A DNA stretch of 64,000 nt from positions 1,612,001 through 1,676,000 of the forward strand of contig NZ_CP018839.1 in the NCBI RefSeq assembly GCF_001922305.1. The letters are read 5' to 3'. This DNA is from Thauera chlorobenzoica. GTDB lineage: Bacteria > Pseudomonadota > Gammaproteobacteria > Burkholderiales > Rhodocyclaceae. Position numbers and translations under genes: made by a program. The notes beneath the pieces are model-generated. The model did no database searches, was not told where the DNA came from, and saw nothing but the letters and a program-made list of their open reading frames with translations. This document shows, piece after piece, positions 1 through 9,357 of the stretch. The number at the start of each line of letters is the position of its first letter. Positions within the stretch are counted from its first letter, which is position 1.

Positions 1-741
1 GCCGACCTCCAGCTGTCGTCGATCTCGGGCGGCACCGACATCGCCTCCTGCTTCGTCCTCGGCTCCCCGGTGCGGCCGGTGTGGCGCGGCGAGATCCAGT
101 GCCGCGGCCTGGGGATGGCGGTCGAGGTGTGGGACGAGGACGGCCGCCCGCTGCGCGGGGAAAAGGGCGAGCTGGTGTGCACGCGGCCGTTCCCGGCGAT
201 GCCGGTCGGCTTCTGGAACGACGCCGACGGCAGCAAGTACCGCGCCGCCTACTTCGAGCGCTTTCCCGGAGTGTGGTGCCATGGCGACTTCTGCGAGCTC
301 ACCGCGCACGACGGCGTAGTGATCTACGGGCGCTCGGACGCGACCCTGAACCCGGGCGGGGTGCGCATCGGCACCGCCGAGATCTACCGCCAGGTCGAGC
401 AGCTCGCCGAAGTGGTCGAATCCCTGGTGATCGGCCAGGACTGGCCGCCGCAGAACCCCAACGACGTGCGCGTGGTGCTGTTCGTCAAGCTGCGCGAAGG
501 CCTCGTGCTCGACGAGGCGCTCGTCGAGCGCATCCGGCGCACCATCCGCGAGCACACCACGCCGCGCCACGTGCCGGCGAAAGTGCTGCAGGTGGCGGAC
601 ATTCCGCGCACCAAGAGCGGCAAGATCGTCGAACTGGCGGTGCGCAACGTGGTGCACGGCCGTCCGGTGAAGAACCAGGAAGCGCTCGCCAACCCCGAGG
701 CGCTGGCGCACTTCCGCAATCGTGCCGAGCTCGATGCCTGA
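1..741 (+). CDS. aacS: Acetoacetyl-CoA synthetase, C-terminal part (5' end outside window)
   Basis: The open frame enters from base 1 and ends at the TGA at 739-741, so only the last 246 residues are present. The fragment shows the C-terminal half of an acyl-adenylate ligase: an SGGTDIAS stretch near its start, the YGRSD...[14 protein letters not shown] hinge region, and a C-terminal catalytic lysine context ([11 protein letters not shown]). The LNPGGVRIG and [12 protein letters not shown] wording is typical of acetoacetate-CoA ligases rather than acetyl-CoA synthetases. The enzyme activates acetoacetate with ATP and CoA in the cytosol. That fits the leucine-degradation and PHA genes at the other end of the window, but this link is inference. 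The following transporter gene overlaps its stop codon by 8 bases, so the two are probably co-transcribed. Confidence 0.88.
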   Translation, partial: ADLQLSSISGGTDIASCFVLGSPVRPVWRGEIQCRGLGMAVEVWDEDGRPLRGEKGELVCTRPFPAMPVGFWNDADGSKYRAAYFERFPGVWCHGDFCELTAHDGVVIYGRSDATLNPGGVRIGTAEIYRQVEQLAEVVESLVIGQDWPPQNPNDVRVVLFVKLREGLVLDEALVERIRRTIREHTTPRHVPAKVLQVADIPRTKSGKIVELAVRNVVHGRPVKNQEALANPEALAHFRNRAELDA

Positions 742-1984
742 AAACAATCCCCCCCTGTCGGCGCTGGCCGACCCCGAGCGCAGGGCGGCCGCAGCCGGGC
801 AGGTGATGAGCAGCGGGTTGGTGGTGCTCGCCCTGTCGCTGCTGCTCGGCATCCAGCCGGTGACCACCGACCTCTACCTGCCCGCGCTGCCGGCGATCAC
901 CGCCGAGTTCGGCGCCTCGCTGGCGCAGGCCCAGCTCACCCTGTCGGGGATGCTGCTGGCGTTCGGTCTGTCCCAGCTCGTGTGGGGGCCGGTTTCCGAC
1001 CGCTTCGGCCGCCGCCCGGTGCTGCTCGCCGGGCTCGCCGGCTATACCGTCGCGGCGGCTGCCAGTGCGCTCGCCCAGTCGATGGAAGCGCTCGTCGTCT
1101 GGCGCATCGTCCAGGGGGCGGCGATGGGGGCGTCGGTGATGTGCGCGCGGGCCCTGGTCCGCGATCTCTACTGCCCTGAGCTCGGCGCGCGGGTGATCAG
1201 CAAGGGGCTCACCGGCCTCGGCGTGATCGCCTGCCTGAACCTGCCCCTCGGCGGCTTCCTTGCCGAGGCGTTCGGCTGGCGCATCACCTTGCTGGCGCCG
1301 GCGCTGTTTGCCGCCGCTGCGCTCGGCCTGGTCGCGCTGCGCTTCAGGGAGACGCTGGGCACGCCCAATCCGCGCGCCCTGGCGCCGTCCGTTCTGCTGC
1401 GGACGTGGAGGCAGATCCTCGCTCATCCGACCTTCTGGGCGTTCACCCTGCTGTCGGCGGCGTCTTACGGAGGACTGTTCACGATCCTGGCGATGTCGTC
1501 CTTCGTCTTCATCACCCTGATGGGGATGTCGAAATTCGGCTACGGCCTGCTGATGGTGTCGATGACCGCCTCCTACCTGTTCGGCACCGTGTATTGCCGC
1601 CATCTGCTGGTGCGCGTCGGCGTGCGCCGTGCGGTGACGATCGGTGGCGGCTTTTCCGCGCTCGGCGGCACCTTGCTCGGCGTGCTGGCGCTGGCCGGGG
1701 TGGACACGCCGTGGGGGCTGATGCCGGCGGTGTGGCTGTTCGCCATCGGCCATGGCATCCACCAGGCCTGCGGCCAGGCCGGTGCGGTCGGTCCGTTCCC
1801 GCAGGCGGCCGGTGCGGCGTCGGCCTTGAGCGGCTTCCTGATGATGCTGGTGGCTTTCGGCATGGGCAGCTGGCTGGGGCTGACGGTCGACGGCAGCTTG
1901 TTCCCGATGGCCAGCGGCGTGTGGTTCTGGGGCGTGGTGACGGCGCTGGTGGCGTGGGGGATGGTGCGGCGCGTGCGTCTCTGA
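734..1984 (+). CDS. MFS drug-resistance transporter, Bcr/CflA type
   Basis: A 416-residue protein with about twelve hydrophobic segments. The MFS loop 2-3 signature [12 protein letters not shown] follows the second membrane segment. The [12 protein letters not shown] segment after TM1 is characteristic of Bcr/CflA drug:H+ antiporters (family knowledge: bicyclomycin, sulfonamide or chloramphenicol export). I chose ATG 734, which overlaps the upstream stop; an in-frame GTG at 722 is an alternative and neither has a strong ribosome-binding site. The substrate cannot be told from sequence. The tight overlap suggests co-expression with the acetoacetyl-CoA synthetase, although a functional link is not evident. 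Confidence 0.85.
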   Translation: MPENNPPLSALADPERRAAAAGQVMSSGLVVLALSLLLGIQPVTTDLYLPALPAITAEFGASLAQAQLTLSGMLLAFGLSQLVWGPVSDRFGRRPVLLAGLAGYTVAAAASALAQSMEALVVWRIVQGAAMGASVMCARALVRDLYCPELGARVISKGLTGLGVIACLNLPLGGFLAEAFGWRITLLAPALFAAAALGLVALRFRETLGTPNPRALAPSVLLRTWRQILAHPTFWAFTLLSAASYGGLFTILAMSSFVFITLMGMSKFGYGLLMVSMTASYLFGTVYCRHLLVRVGVRRAVTIGGGFSALGGTLLGVLALAGVDTPWGLMPAVWLFAIGHGIHQACGQAGAVGPFPQAAGAASALSGFLMMLVAFGMGSWLGLTVDGSLFPMASGVWFWGVVTALVAWGMVRRVRL

Positions 1985-1993
1985 GCGCCCCCT

Positions 1994-2030
1994 GGAAACG
2001 GTTTCACCGTTTCCGCCCCCCGAGGGGGAC
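1994..2030. repeat. Tandem palindromes in the gap between convergent genes
   Basis: A perfect inverted repeat, GGAAACGGT-TTC-ACCGTTTCC (1994-2014), is followed at once by a second hairpin, CCCCC-(C)GA-GGGGG. They lie just after the transporter stop and before the end of the convergent DUF1840 gene. A bidirectional terminator or a dispersed intergenic repeat are both possible. A related string (GTTTGCCGCCCCCGAGGGG) occurs at 60205-60223, also just after a stop codon. Confidence 0.6.
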
Positions 2031-2112
2031 AAGAAAACTGAGGGCGGCCCTGCGTTTTCCTGAGAGCGCATCCCGGAGGCCGCGTCCCGCGGTCGCCGCG
2101 GCGGGAGCGCCT

Positions 2113-2460
2113 TCAGGTGCCCCAGACCACCGGCACGTTCTCGCGCAGCGACGCTTCGAGCATGTTGAGCAGCGGCCAGGCGCGCTGGGCCAGGCCGACC
2201 GGGGCGACCATGGCGCTGCGGCCGGCTTCGTTCTCTTCGGCGCCGGCGTCGGCGTCCTCGTCGTGCGGGCGTTCGGCCTGGCGGGCGCGGTCTTCCTCGA
2301 TCGCCTTCTTCAGGCGGGTGATGGCTTCGGGCAGCTGGGTTACGGTGATGATGCCGCTGCCCTCGTCCGAAGTCTTGCCGAGAATGCCGAGGAGCGTCTG
2401 TGCGACTGCGCCGAACATGATGACGTCGGCGCTGGCGGCCGACTTGAACGTGACCAGCAT
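2113..2460 (-). CDS. DUF1840 domain protein
   Basis: A 115-residue protein opening with MLVTFKSAASADVIMFG and carrying an acidic linker (DEDADAGAEENEAG). This matches the small uncharacterised DUF1840 family common in beta-proteobacteria. No signal peptide or membrane segment is seen, so it is probably cytosolic. It starts 24 bases after the stop of hpt on the same strand, so the two are likely co-transcribed. Its function is unknown. Confidence 0.75.
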   Translation of the reverse strand: MLVTFKSAASADVIMFGAVAQTLLGILGKTSDEGSGIITVTQLPEAITRLKKAIEEDRARQAERPHDEDADAGAEENEAGRSAMVAPVGLAQRAWPLLNMLEASLRENVPVVWGT

Positions 2461-2484
2461 CGGATGTGTGCTCCCTTGTCTTGC

Positions 2485-3042
2485 TTATAAACCCCGGACG
2501 GCGTAGATGCCGGGGGCGTTGCGCCAGTAGCCCTTGTAGTCCATGCCGCAGCCGAACAGGAAGCGGTCGGCGACGTCCAGGCCGCTGAAGTCGGCACGCA
2601 TCCCGGGGTAGGCCTTGCGCTCATGCAGCTTGTGCACCAGCACCGCCGAGAGGACTTCGCCCGCGCCTTCTTCCTTCAGGTGGCCGATGATCGCGTTCAG
2701 GGTGTGGCCTTCGTCGAGGATGTCGTCGACGACCAGCACGGTGCGCCCGCGCAAGTCATGGGTCGGGCGCACGCGCCAGTCCAGGAGGGTGCCTTGCAGC
2801 GCATGGCCGTAGCGGGTGGCGTGCAGGTAGGCCACTTCGAGCGGGAAGGGCAGGCGCGGCAGGATGCGGCCGGCGAGGATCAGGCCGCCGTTCATCACCG
2901 CGTACACCAGCGGGTTGCTGTCGGCGAGGCGGGCAGTGATCTCGCCCGCCATCCGATCGAGCGCGGCCTCCACCGCGGCGGCATCGGCCAGGCAGTCGGC
3001 CTGTTCGCGGGCACGCTTGATTTCTTCGAGAGCGGAGGGCAT
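2485..3042 (-). CDS. hpt: Hypoxanthine(-guanine) phosphoribosyltransferase
   Basis: A 185-residue type I phosphoribosyltransferase. It has the PRPP-binding signature VLVVDDILDEGHTL near residues 100-113 and the purine-site region DRFLFGCGMDYKGYWRN near the C-terminus. It salvages hypoxanthine and/or guanine to IMP/GMP in the cytosol. The start at 3042 (MPSALEEIKRAR) fits the family length; the frame stays open 26 codons further upstream, but that extension is Arg/Ser-rich and unlike family members. The DUF1840 gene follows on the same strand. Whether it prefers hypoxanthine or guanine cannot be told. Confidence 0.85.
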   Translation of the reverse strand: MPSALEEIKRAREQADCLADAAAVEAALDRMAGEITARLADSNPLVYAVMNGGLILAGRILPRLPFPLEVAYLHATRYGHALQGTLLDWRVRPTHDLRGRTVLVVDDILDEGHTLNAIIGHLKEEGAGEVLSAVLVHKLHERKAYPGMRADFSGLDVADRFLFGCGMDYKGYWRNAPGIYAVRGL

Positions 3043-3129
3043 GGCTGGAACCTGCGCGGAACGGGACGGAACGCGCATTTTACTGTGAAACCACGCCGCC
3101 GCCGCCGTGCGCCTGTGCACCCGGGCGGC

Positions 3130-6100
3130 TCAGCCCCGCTTGATCTGGAGCAGGCGGAGCGAGGCGGCGCTGCGCAGGCGGCTGGCAAACGCGTCGCGGA
3201 TGTGCGAGCGCAGCTCGCGGTCGTCCCAGGGCTTGGCGATGAACTTGTAGATGGTGCCCTCGTTGATGGCACGGATCAGGGTGGTGGCGTTTACGTAGTC
3301 GGAGAGCATGATGCGGGTAGTGTCCGGGTAGAGGTTCTTGACCCGGGCGAAGAACTCGATGCCGTTCATGTCGGGCATGTGCTCGTCGGAGAGGATGACC
3401 TGGACCTGGTGGCAGGCAAGCAGCTCGAGCGCGGCGCGTGCGCTGTGGGCGGTGAGGATCTGGTAGCCGTTGTCTTCCACCGCGCGGGCCAGCGCGGCGT
3501 GGATCGCCGGCTCGTCGTCGACGATCAGCAAGCTGCGGGTAGCGCCCTGGTCCGGGCGGACGAGGCGCTGGTCGGAACCGAGCAGGGACGCCAGCGCGTC
3601 GGCCGGCAGGGGCTTGCTGTAGTAATAACCCTGCATTTCGTCGCACCCCTGGCGGAGCAGGAAGGCGAGTTGGGCTTCGGTTTCCACCCCTTCGGCGACC
3701 ACTTTCAGCCCCATCTGGTGGGCGAGGCCGACGACCGAGCTGGAAATCGCCGCCGCCGCCGGGTTGCTCAGCGCGTCCTGGACGAAGCGCCGGTCGATCT
3801 TCAGCTGGTCGACAGGGAATTTGCTGAGGTAGGCGAGGCTCGAGTAACCGGTGCCGAAATCGTCGATCGCCAGATGCAGGCCGAGCTGCTTGAGCCGGGC
3901 CAGGGTGTCGTTGGCCTGGTCGGGGTCCTCCATCAGCGCGCTTTCAGTCAGTTCGAGCTCGAGCAGCTCGGGAGACAGGCCGCTGCCTTCAAGTGCCGCG
4001 GCGACGGTTTCGACCAGGTCGGGCTGGTGCAGCTGGGCGGCCGACAGGTTGACGGCGACGACGATCGGGCGCAGGCCGGCTTCCTGCCAGGCCTTGTTCT
4101 GGCGGCAGGCTTCATTGAGCGCCCAGGCGCCGAGCTGCTGGATCAGGCCGCTTTCCTCCGCGATCGGGATGAAGCGTGCTGGCGAGACGTATTCGCGGGT
4201 CATCGGATGGCGCCAGCGCGCCAGCGCCTCGACCGCGATCATGCGCCCGCTGTTCAGGTCGACCTTGGGCTGGTAGTGCAGTTCGAGCTCGTCGCGCGAC
4301 AGCGACAGGCGCAAGGCGTTTTCCATCGACAGCCGCTCCTGGCTGTCGCGGTTGAGCGCCTCGGTGTAGATGCAGTGGGGAATGCCCTGGGCTTCGGCGT
4401 GGTGCAGCGCGACCGCGGCCTTGTGCAGCAGCACCTCGAAGTTGTCGCCGTCGGCCGGCAGCAGGCTGACGCCGGCGGCCACCGAAGGCTGCAGCTTTTC
4501 GCCCTTGACGATCACCGGCACGTGGAGGATGTCGACGATGTGCTCCAGGATCGGCTGGATGTCTTCGGCCTGGCTGAGCCCGCTGAACATCAGCATGAAC
4601 TCGGCGCCGCTGTGGCGGGCGACGACATCGCGCTCGGTGGCGCACTGGCTCAGGCGGCGGGAAAGCTTTTCCAGCAGTTCGTCGCCGGCACTGCGTCCGA
4701 GGCTGTCGTTGATCTGCTTGAAGCGGCCCAGCCCGAGCGATACCAGCGCGATACAGGTGCCGTCGCGCTGCGCTTCGGCGCTGGCCTGCTCGAATTTTTC
4801 CTTCAGCAGGTTGCGGTTGGGGAGGCCGGTGAGTTCGTCATAGCTGGCGAGGAAGGCGAGGCGGTCCTCAATCCGGCGGCGGGCGCTGATGTCGTGCTGG
4901 ACACCGATGAAATGGGTGATTTCGCCTTTCTCGTCGATCACCGGAGTGATCTGCACCGAGGCCCAGTAGAGTGAGCCGTTCTTGTGGCGGTTGATCAGCT
5001 CGCCCTGCCAGACCTTGCCTTTCTGGATTGTTTCCCACATTTCGTGGTACTGGGCCTGGGCGTTCAGCCCCGAGGTCCAGAACCCCGCCTTGCGGCCGAG
5101 GGCATCACCGTTTTCGTGCCCGGTGATGTCGACGAAGCAGGCGTTGGTGTACTGGATGACGCCCTGGGTGTCGGTGATGCAGACCGCGCTGGCGCTGTGC
5201 TTGATGACGGTGTTGAGCTTGCGCAGTTCGAGCGCGTCGGCCTCGCGCCGGCCGATGTCGGCAAGCAGGGCCTGGCGCATGTGTTCGAACGCCTGCGAGA
5301 GGCGGCCGAGCTCGTCTGTGTCACCTGCTTCCAGCGGCTGGGCGAGGTCGCCGGCGGAAATCCGGGTGGCGGCCTGTTCGAGCGATTTCAGCGGCTGCAG
5401 GACGCGCTTCCTGAGGGTGAATACCGCCTGCCAGAACAGCAGGGTCAGGGCAAGGACGATGAAGGCGAGCAGGCTCAGGGTGCGCTCGGCCTGCTGGCGC
5501 AGGTCCTTGACGTCGCGGCCGAAGTGGGCGCTCACCGCCGAGGACAGGTCGGCGATGGCGTCGATCCCCCGGGTCGCCTCGGCGTACCAGTCCTCGGCGC
5601 TGATCGGGTAGGGGCGCTCGGCCACGCCCCGCTCGTACACTTCGGCGCGGATTTCGCTGTAGCGCTTCAGGTTGTCCCAGTAAGCGGCTTGTGCCGCAGC
5701 CAGCCGGGGGGTGGCGGGCAGGTATCTGAGCATCGCTTCGATCCGCCGGCGGGCGTGGCTGGCCACGATCCTGTATTCCAGAAGCATGTGCTGGGCAACG
5801 CTGTCGAGCGCCCTGCCTTGGGCGATCGTGGTGCTGATCAGGGCGCGTTCGCGCCCCAGCTGCTCGGCGAGGGTGAACAGCACGTCGGTGATCACCGGGG
5901 CGGAGGCATAGGTGTAGATGTTGCCGGGCAGGGGCAGTGTGCCAACCACGATCAGGTCCTGCAGCTCTTCGATCTGGCGCGTCATCAGCGCGATCCACTG
6001 GTCGGCGCCGAGGCTGTTGGTGCTGCCGCGCAGCTGCGCGTCGGTCAGGGTGCGGAACTGGGCCATTTCCTCCCGGGTCTTGTCGACCCGGGCGAGCGCG

Positions 6101-6438
6101 GAGAACATCGGATGATCGGGCGCGAGCAGGGCGAGCTCGGTGGTGGTCGCGGCGAGCCGCTGGTGACGGATGTCGACGAGGCTGCGTACGCGCTCGAGTT
6201 CGGCGAGCATCGATGGGGTGGTGTTCTCGGGGCGGGCGAGGATCGCCGCGGTGAGCCCGCGCTCCATCGCGGCGTGGGTGCTGATCTGCTGGGCCGTCGC
6301 AGTCATTTGCGAGGTCAAGTGGATCCATTCGGCGGCAGTAGTCTTGCTGCGGCTGTCGGACAGCTGCCACAGGCCGGCGGCAGAGGACAGCAGCGCGAAA
6401 GCGCCCAGCAGCATGAAGAACCTGCGACTCAGGGTCAT
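3130..6438 (-). CDS. Membrane c-di-GMP phosphodiesterase: sensor-HAMP-PAS-GGDEF*-EAL-REC
   Basis: A 1102-residue protein. Membrane segments at about 7-27 and 322-342 flank a helical periplasmic sensor region. These are followed by HAMP (about 343-395), PAS (405-520), a GGDEF fold (525-690), EAL (705-945) and a C-terminal receiver (968-1085). The GGDEF signature is degenerate (SGAEF, 610-614), so cyclase activity is unlikely. The EAL site is intact (EAL 737-739, DDFGTGYSS 859-867). The receiver keeps the acidic pair D974/D975 and a candidate phospho-acceptor, D1018. The expected role is hydrolysis of c-di-GMP at the membrane, under both a periplasmic and a phosphorelay input. A receiver at the C-terminus is an uncommon domain order. 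A diguanylate cyclase lies just upstream on the same strand. Confidence 0.88.
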   Translation of the reverse strand: MTLSRRFFMLLGAFALLSSAAGLWQLSDSRSKTTAAEWIHLTSQMTATAQQISTHAAMERGLTAAILARPENTTPSMLAELERVRSLVDIRHQRLAATTTELALLAPDHPMFSALARVDKTREEMAQFRTLTDAQLRGSTNSLGADQWIALMTRQIEELQDLIVVGTLPLPGNIYTYASAPVITDVLFTLAEQLGRERALISTTIAQGRALDSVAQHMLLEYRIVASHARRRIEAMLRYLPATPRLAAAQAAYWDNLKRYSEIRAEVYERGVAERPYPISAEDWYAEATRGIDAIADLSSAVSAHFGRDVKDLRQQAERTLSLLAFIVLALTLLFWQAVFTLRKRVLQPLKSLEQAATRISAGDLAQPLEAGDTDELGRLSQAFEHMRQALLADIGRREADALELRKLNTVIKHSASAVCITDTQGVIQYTNACFVDITGHENGDALGRKAGFWTSGLNAQAQYHEMWETIQKGKVWQGELINRHKNGSLYWASVQITPVIDEKGEITHFIGVQHDISARRRIEDRLAFLASYDELTGLPNRNLLKEKFEQASAEAQRDGTCIALVSLGLGRFKQINDSLGRSAGDELLEKLSRRLSQCATERDVVARHSGAEFMLMFSGLSQAEDIQPILEHIVDILHVPVIVKGEKLQPSVAAGVSLLPADGDNFEVLLHKAAVALHHAEAQGIPHCIYTEALNRDSQERLSMENALRLSLSRDELELHYQPKVDLNSGRMIAVEALARWRHPMTREYVSPARFIPIAEESGLIQQLGAWALNEACRQNKAWQEAGLRPIVVAVNLSAAQLHQPDLVETVAAALEGSGLSPELLELELTESALMEDPDQANDTLARLKQLGLHLAIDDFGTGYSSLAYLSKFPVDQLKIDRRFVQDALSNPAAAAISSSVVGLAHQMGLKVVAEGVETEAQLAFLLRQGCDEMQGYYYSKPLPADALASLLGSDQRLVRPDQGATRSLLIVDDEPAIHAALARAVEDNGYQILTAHSARAALELLACHQVQVILSDEHMPDMNGIEFFARVKNLYPDTTRIMLSDYVNATTLIRAINEGTIYKFIAKPWDDRELRSHIRDAFASRLRSAASLRLLQIKRG

Positions 6439-6505
6439 GTCATTGATCCATCACGGCGTGAAGGAGTGGTTTGTATCAATTCAAACGGCCCCGCTGATGG
6501 CGGCC

Positions 6506-6530
6506 CGGTCCATGCAATATGCATTGACCG
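6506..6530. promoter_or_regulatory. 25-bp near-perfect palindrome upstream of the EAL gene
   Basis: CGGTC-C-ATGCA-ATA-TGCAT-T-GACCG: 11-base arms with one mismatch around a 3-base centre. It lies about 70 bases upstream of the EAL protein start (6438), in the 213-base gap between the two c-di-GMP genes. It could be an operator or an RNA hairpin. No U-tract follows on the minus strand, so a simple terminator is less likely. Confidence 0.5.
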
Positions 6531-6651
6531 TGGGGTGGCGCGGCATCAGGGAGCCGGGAGGAGGTAGCTGCCGTTATGCTAACAGAAAGCCCTTTGGACC
6601 GTGTCTGGAGTGTCGCGAAGAATGCACATGGGCGCGGCGTGCCTCATGCGC

Positions 6652-9315
6652 TCACTGCGCCACGCCGTCGCCCGCCGGGGCCGGCAGCGCCTTTTCAGGT
6701 TGTGATACCGAAACGCGGTTGCGGCCGCTGTTTTTTGCCGCGTAGAGCGCCCGGTCGGCGCGGCTGAACAGCAGGTTGGGGTCGTCGCCGGTGAGGGGGG
6801 TGAGGCCAATGCTGATGCTGACTTCGATCTTGCCGGCGTCGGTCGAGGCCGGGCGCCCGGCGAGCGTGCGGCGCAGGCGCTCGGCCAGCGCCTTGCCGTC
6901 CTGCAGATTGATGGCGGGGAGCACGGCGCCGAATTCTTCGCCGCCGAGGCGGCCGGCGCTGTCCGTCTGGCGCAGGCTGCTGCGGATCACTTCGGCGGCA
7001 TGCTGGAGTACGGCATCGCCGACCGGATGTCCGTAGCTGTCGTTGATGCGCTTGAAGTGGTCGATGTCCATCATCAGCAGCACGCCGCCGCGCTCGGGGT
7101 GGCCGCGGACGTCGGCGATCGCCGCATCCAGGCTGGCCATGAAGCTGCGCCGGTTGGGCAGGCCGGTGAGGGTGTCGGTGGTGGCGAGGCGGGCGAGCTC
7201 GGCTTCGCGCTGCTTGCGTTCGCTGATGTCGCGGACCAGCCAGACCCGACCGAGCGTGTCGGTGTCGCGCACGATCGGCACCCATTCGACCGCCAGCGTC
7301 TTCGCAGGACCTTCGTTGACCTCGATGGTGCGGCGCTTTTCGATGCTGTGCTCGCTGTCGGGCAGGTGCAGCCAGCGGGAATGGACTTCGTCGAGCCGGG
7401 TGCACAGCTGGACGTGGTCGAGGCCTTCCAGGCTGGCGGCTTCGACGCCCAGCGCGAGCAGGGTGCAGAACTTCTGGTTGACCATCACCACCCGGCCGCT
7501 GCCGTCCTCCATCAGGACGCCGCCGGGATAGCGCTCCAGCAGGGTGATCATGCGCAGGCGCTCGGTGGCGAGCGCAGTTTCCGCTTCGCGGCGCTCGGTG
7601 ATGTCGATCAGGGTCCACACGATGTCGCTGTCGGGGTCTTCCGGGTCGCTCGGCGTACCGTGCATGTCGAACCAGCGCGCGCGCCCGCTGGCATCGCGCA
7701 GTGGATATTCGCAGCGTACCTGGCCGCCCGCGCGCAGGGTCGCGTAGTGCTGGTTCATCGTCTGCAGGTCGGCCCATTCCACGTGCAGGCCGAGCTCCCT
7801 GACGTTTCGGCCCACCGGGTCGATGCCGCCGGAACCGAAGATTTCACGGGCGCGGGAATTGACGGAGCGGATCTCCCGCGTGCTCGTGAACAGGGCGATC
7901 GCGGCCGCACTCTGGTCGAGCAGGGCGGTGCGCAGACGGGCTTCGGCGACGCGCGCGCTGACGTTTTGCAGCGTCCCTGCGACCTGCACGGGGCGGCCGT
8001 CGCGGGCGCGCGCGGCGATCCGGCAGCGGCCATGGACCCAGATCCAGTGGCCATCGCGGTGACGCAGGCGGTATTCCCCCTCGGCGCTGGTGGATGCCCC
8101 CTGCAGCAGGGCGTCGAGCGCTTGGCGGGTGTGCTGCAGGTCGGCCGGGTGGATGCGCGATTCCCAGGTGGAAGCCTGGCGGGGAAGCTCATCCTCGGCG
8201 TAGCCGAGCATGGCCGCCCAGCGTTCGTCGAACTGGATTTTTCCGGTGTCGGGTTCCCAACTCCAGGTTCCGAGACCACCGGCCTCGAGCGACAGCTCGA
8301 GTTGATCGGCCATCGCGGCGAGACGGGCCCCTTGGCGGTGGCCGTACAGGAACATGGCGCTCACCGCCACTGCGACCAGGATCAGCAGTGCGGTGCCGAA
8401 GGCGTTTTGCGTGCTGTTCTCGCGCAGCACGGCGAGCACCGGGCGGAGGGCTTCGTGCTTGTCCAGGCCGTGGATGACCGTGACCGGGTAAGTCGGGGCG
8501 CGCTGCCAGGCGAAATGGCGCAGCACGCCGTCCAGCGGGGTCCGCCATGCGAAACTGCCGGAGTGGCTGTTGCGCTCGGTCCGGATCGGACTCGATTCGG
8601 GAAGGGACTTTCCCAGCGCTTCATCCATCTGCTGGGAGTGGGCGAGGTAGCGCCCGTCGTCGTCGACCAGCGCGGCGACGTCCACGGGGCCGGGAAAGAT
8701 GCGGCGCAAGGCGAGGGACAGGGACTCGGCGGTGATCGACACCGCGATCACTCCGGCAAAGTGTCCGTCGCGCAGCAGGGGGCGGGAAAGCTGGATTGTC
8801 CATTGCCGGGTGAAACGGTCGAACAGCGGTTCGCTGATGAAGGCCCGCGTGCGATGTTCGGGACCGTGGGCCTGGAAATAGGCGCGCCCCGCGACCGAAG
8901 GCGTTGCCGCCGCTTCGTCGGCGCCGGCGCTGGAAAACAGGACCTTGCCGCGGGGGTCGGCGATCAGCACATGGGCCAGGGTGCCTTCGGGGAGCGCACT
9001 GCGGGCCAGGGCCAGGTCGTCGAGGAACGCGTGCCTGCCCGCCCCCGCCCAGCGCTCGGCGAGGTGGCGGGCGATGTAGTCGGCATTGCCGATGAGGGCG
9101 TCGAACTGCACCGCGAGCGCATGGGCGGTTTCGGCGGCGCGCAGCTGGATCTGCTTTTCGGCGGCCTGCAGCTGGCTGCGATGAGAGGCCTGCAACTGGC
9201 TCCAGTGGATCGCCAGCGCCAGCACCAGCGCCAGCCAGCCGAGCGCGACGATGAGAGTCGCGTTTCGTGGCGTTTCGTGGCTACGGTCGGGAACGGAAGC
9301 GGGGAGGAAGGACAC
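6652..9315 (-). CDS. Membrane diguanylate cyclase with Cache-like sensor and three PAS domains
   Basis: An 887-residue protein. TM segments at about 20-38 and 305-323 bracket a periplasmic double-Cache-like domain. Three PAS/PAC modules follow (about 340-458, 462-578, 582-702), then a GGDEF domain (705-870). The active site is intact (GGEEF 791-795), and an RxxD inhibitory I-site (RQTD 782-785) sits exactly five residues before it. The protein should therefore make c-di-GMP and be subject to product inhibition. Its stop lies 213 bases upstream of the EAL protein's start, which gives an opposed synthesis/degradation pair. The ligand of the sensor is unknown. Confidence 0.88.
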   Translation of the reverse strand: MSFLPASVPDRSHETPRNATLIVALGWLALVLALAIHWSQLQASHRSQLQAAEKQIQLRAAETAHALAVQFDALIGNADYIARHLAERWAGAGRHAFLDDLALARSALPEGTLAHVLIADPRGKVLFSSAGADEAAATPSVAGRAYFQAHGPEHRTRAFISEPLFDRFTRQWTIQLSRPLLRDGHFAGVIAVSITAESLSLALRRIFPGPVDVAALVDDDGRYLAHSQQMDEALGKSLPESSPIRTERNSHSGSFAWRTPLDGVLRHFAWQRAPTYPVTVIHGLDKHEALRPVLAVLRENSTQNAFGTALLILVAVAVSAMFLYGHRQGARLAAMADQLELSLEAGGLGTWSWEPDTGKIQFDERWAAMLGYAEDELPRQASTWESRIHPADLQHTRQALDALLQGASTSAEGEYRLRHRDGHWIWVHGRCRIAARARDGRPVQVAGTLQNVSARVAEARLRTALLDQSAAAIALFTSTREIRSVNSRAREIFGSGGIDPVGRNVRELGLHVEWADLQTMNQHYATLRAGGQVRCEYPLRDASGRARWFDMHGTPSDPEDPDSDIVWTLIDITERREAETALATERLRMITLLERYPGGVLMEDGSGRVVMVNQKFCTLLALGVEAASLEGLDHVQLCTRLDEVHSRWLHLPDSEHSIEKRRTIEVNEGPAKTLAVEWVPIVRDTDTLGRVWLVRDISERKQREAELARLATTDTLTGLPNRRSFMASLDAAIADVRGHPERGGVLLMMDIDHFKRINDSYGHPVGDAVLQHAAEVIRSSLRQTDSAGRLGGEEFGAVLPAINLQDGKALAERLRRTLAGRPASTDAGKIEVSISIGLTPLTGDDPNLLFSRADRALYAAKNSGRNRVSVSQPEKALPAPAGDGVAQ

Positions 9316-9357
9316 GGGAGGGCACGGCAGGGGAAGGGGCTGGATGCTGGGAATGGC

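Noticed and set aside
6441-6455. Possible FNR half-site TTGATCCATCA ahead of the EAL gene
   Set aside because: The second half does not match ATCAA at the required four-base spacing.
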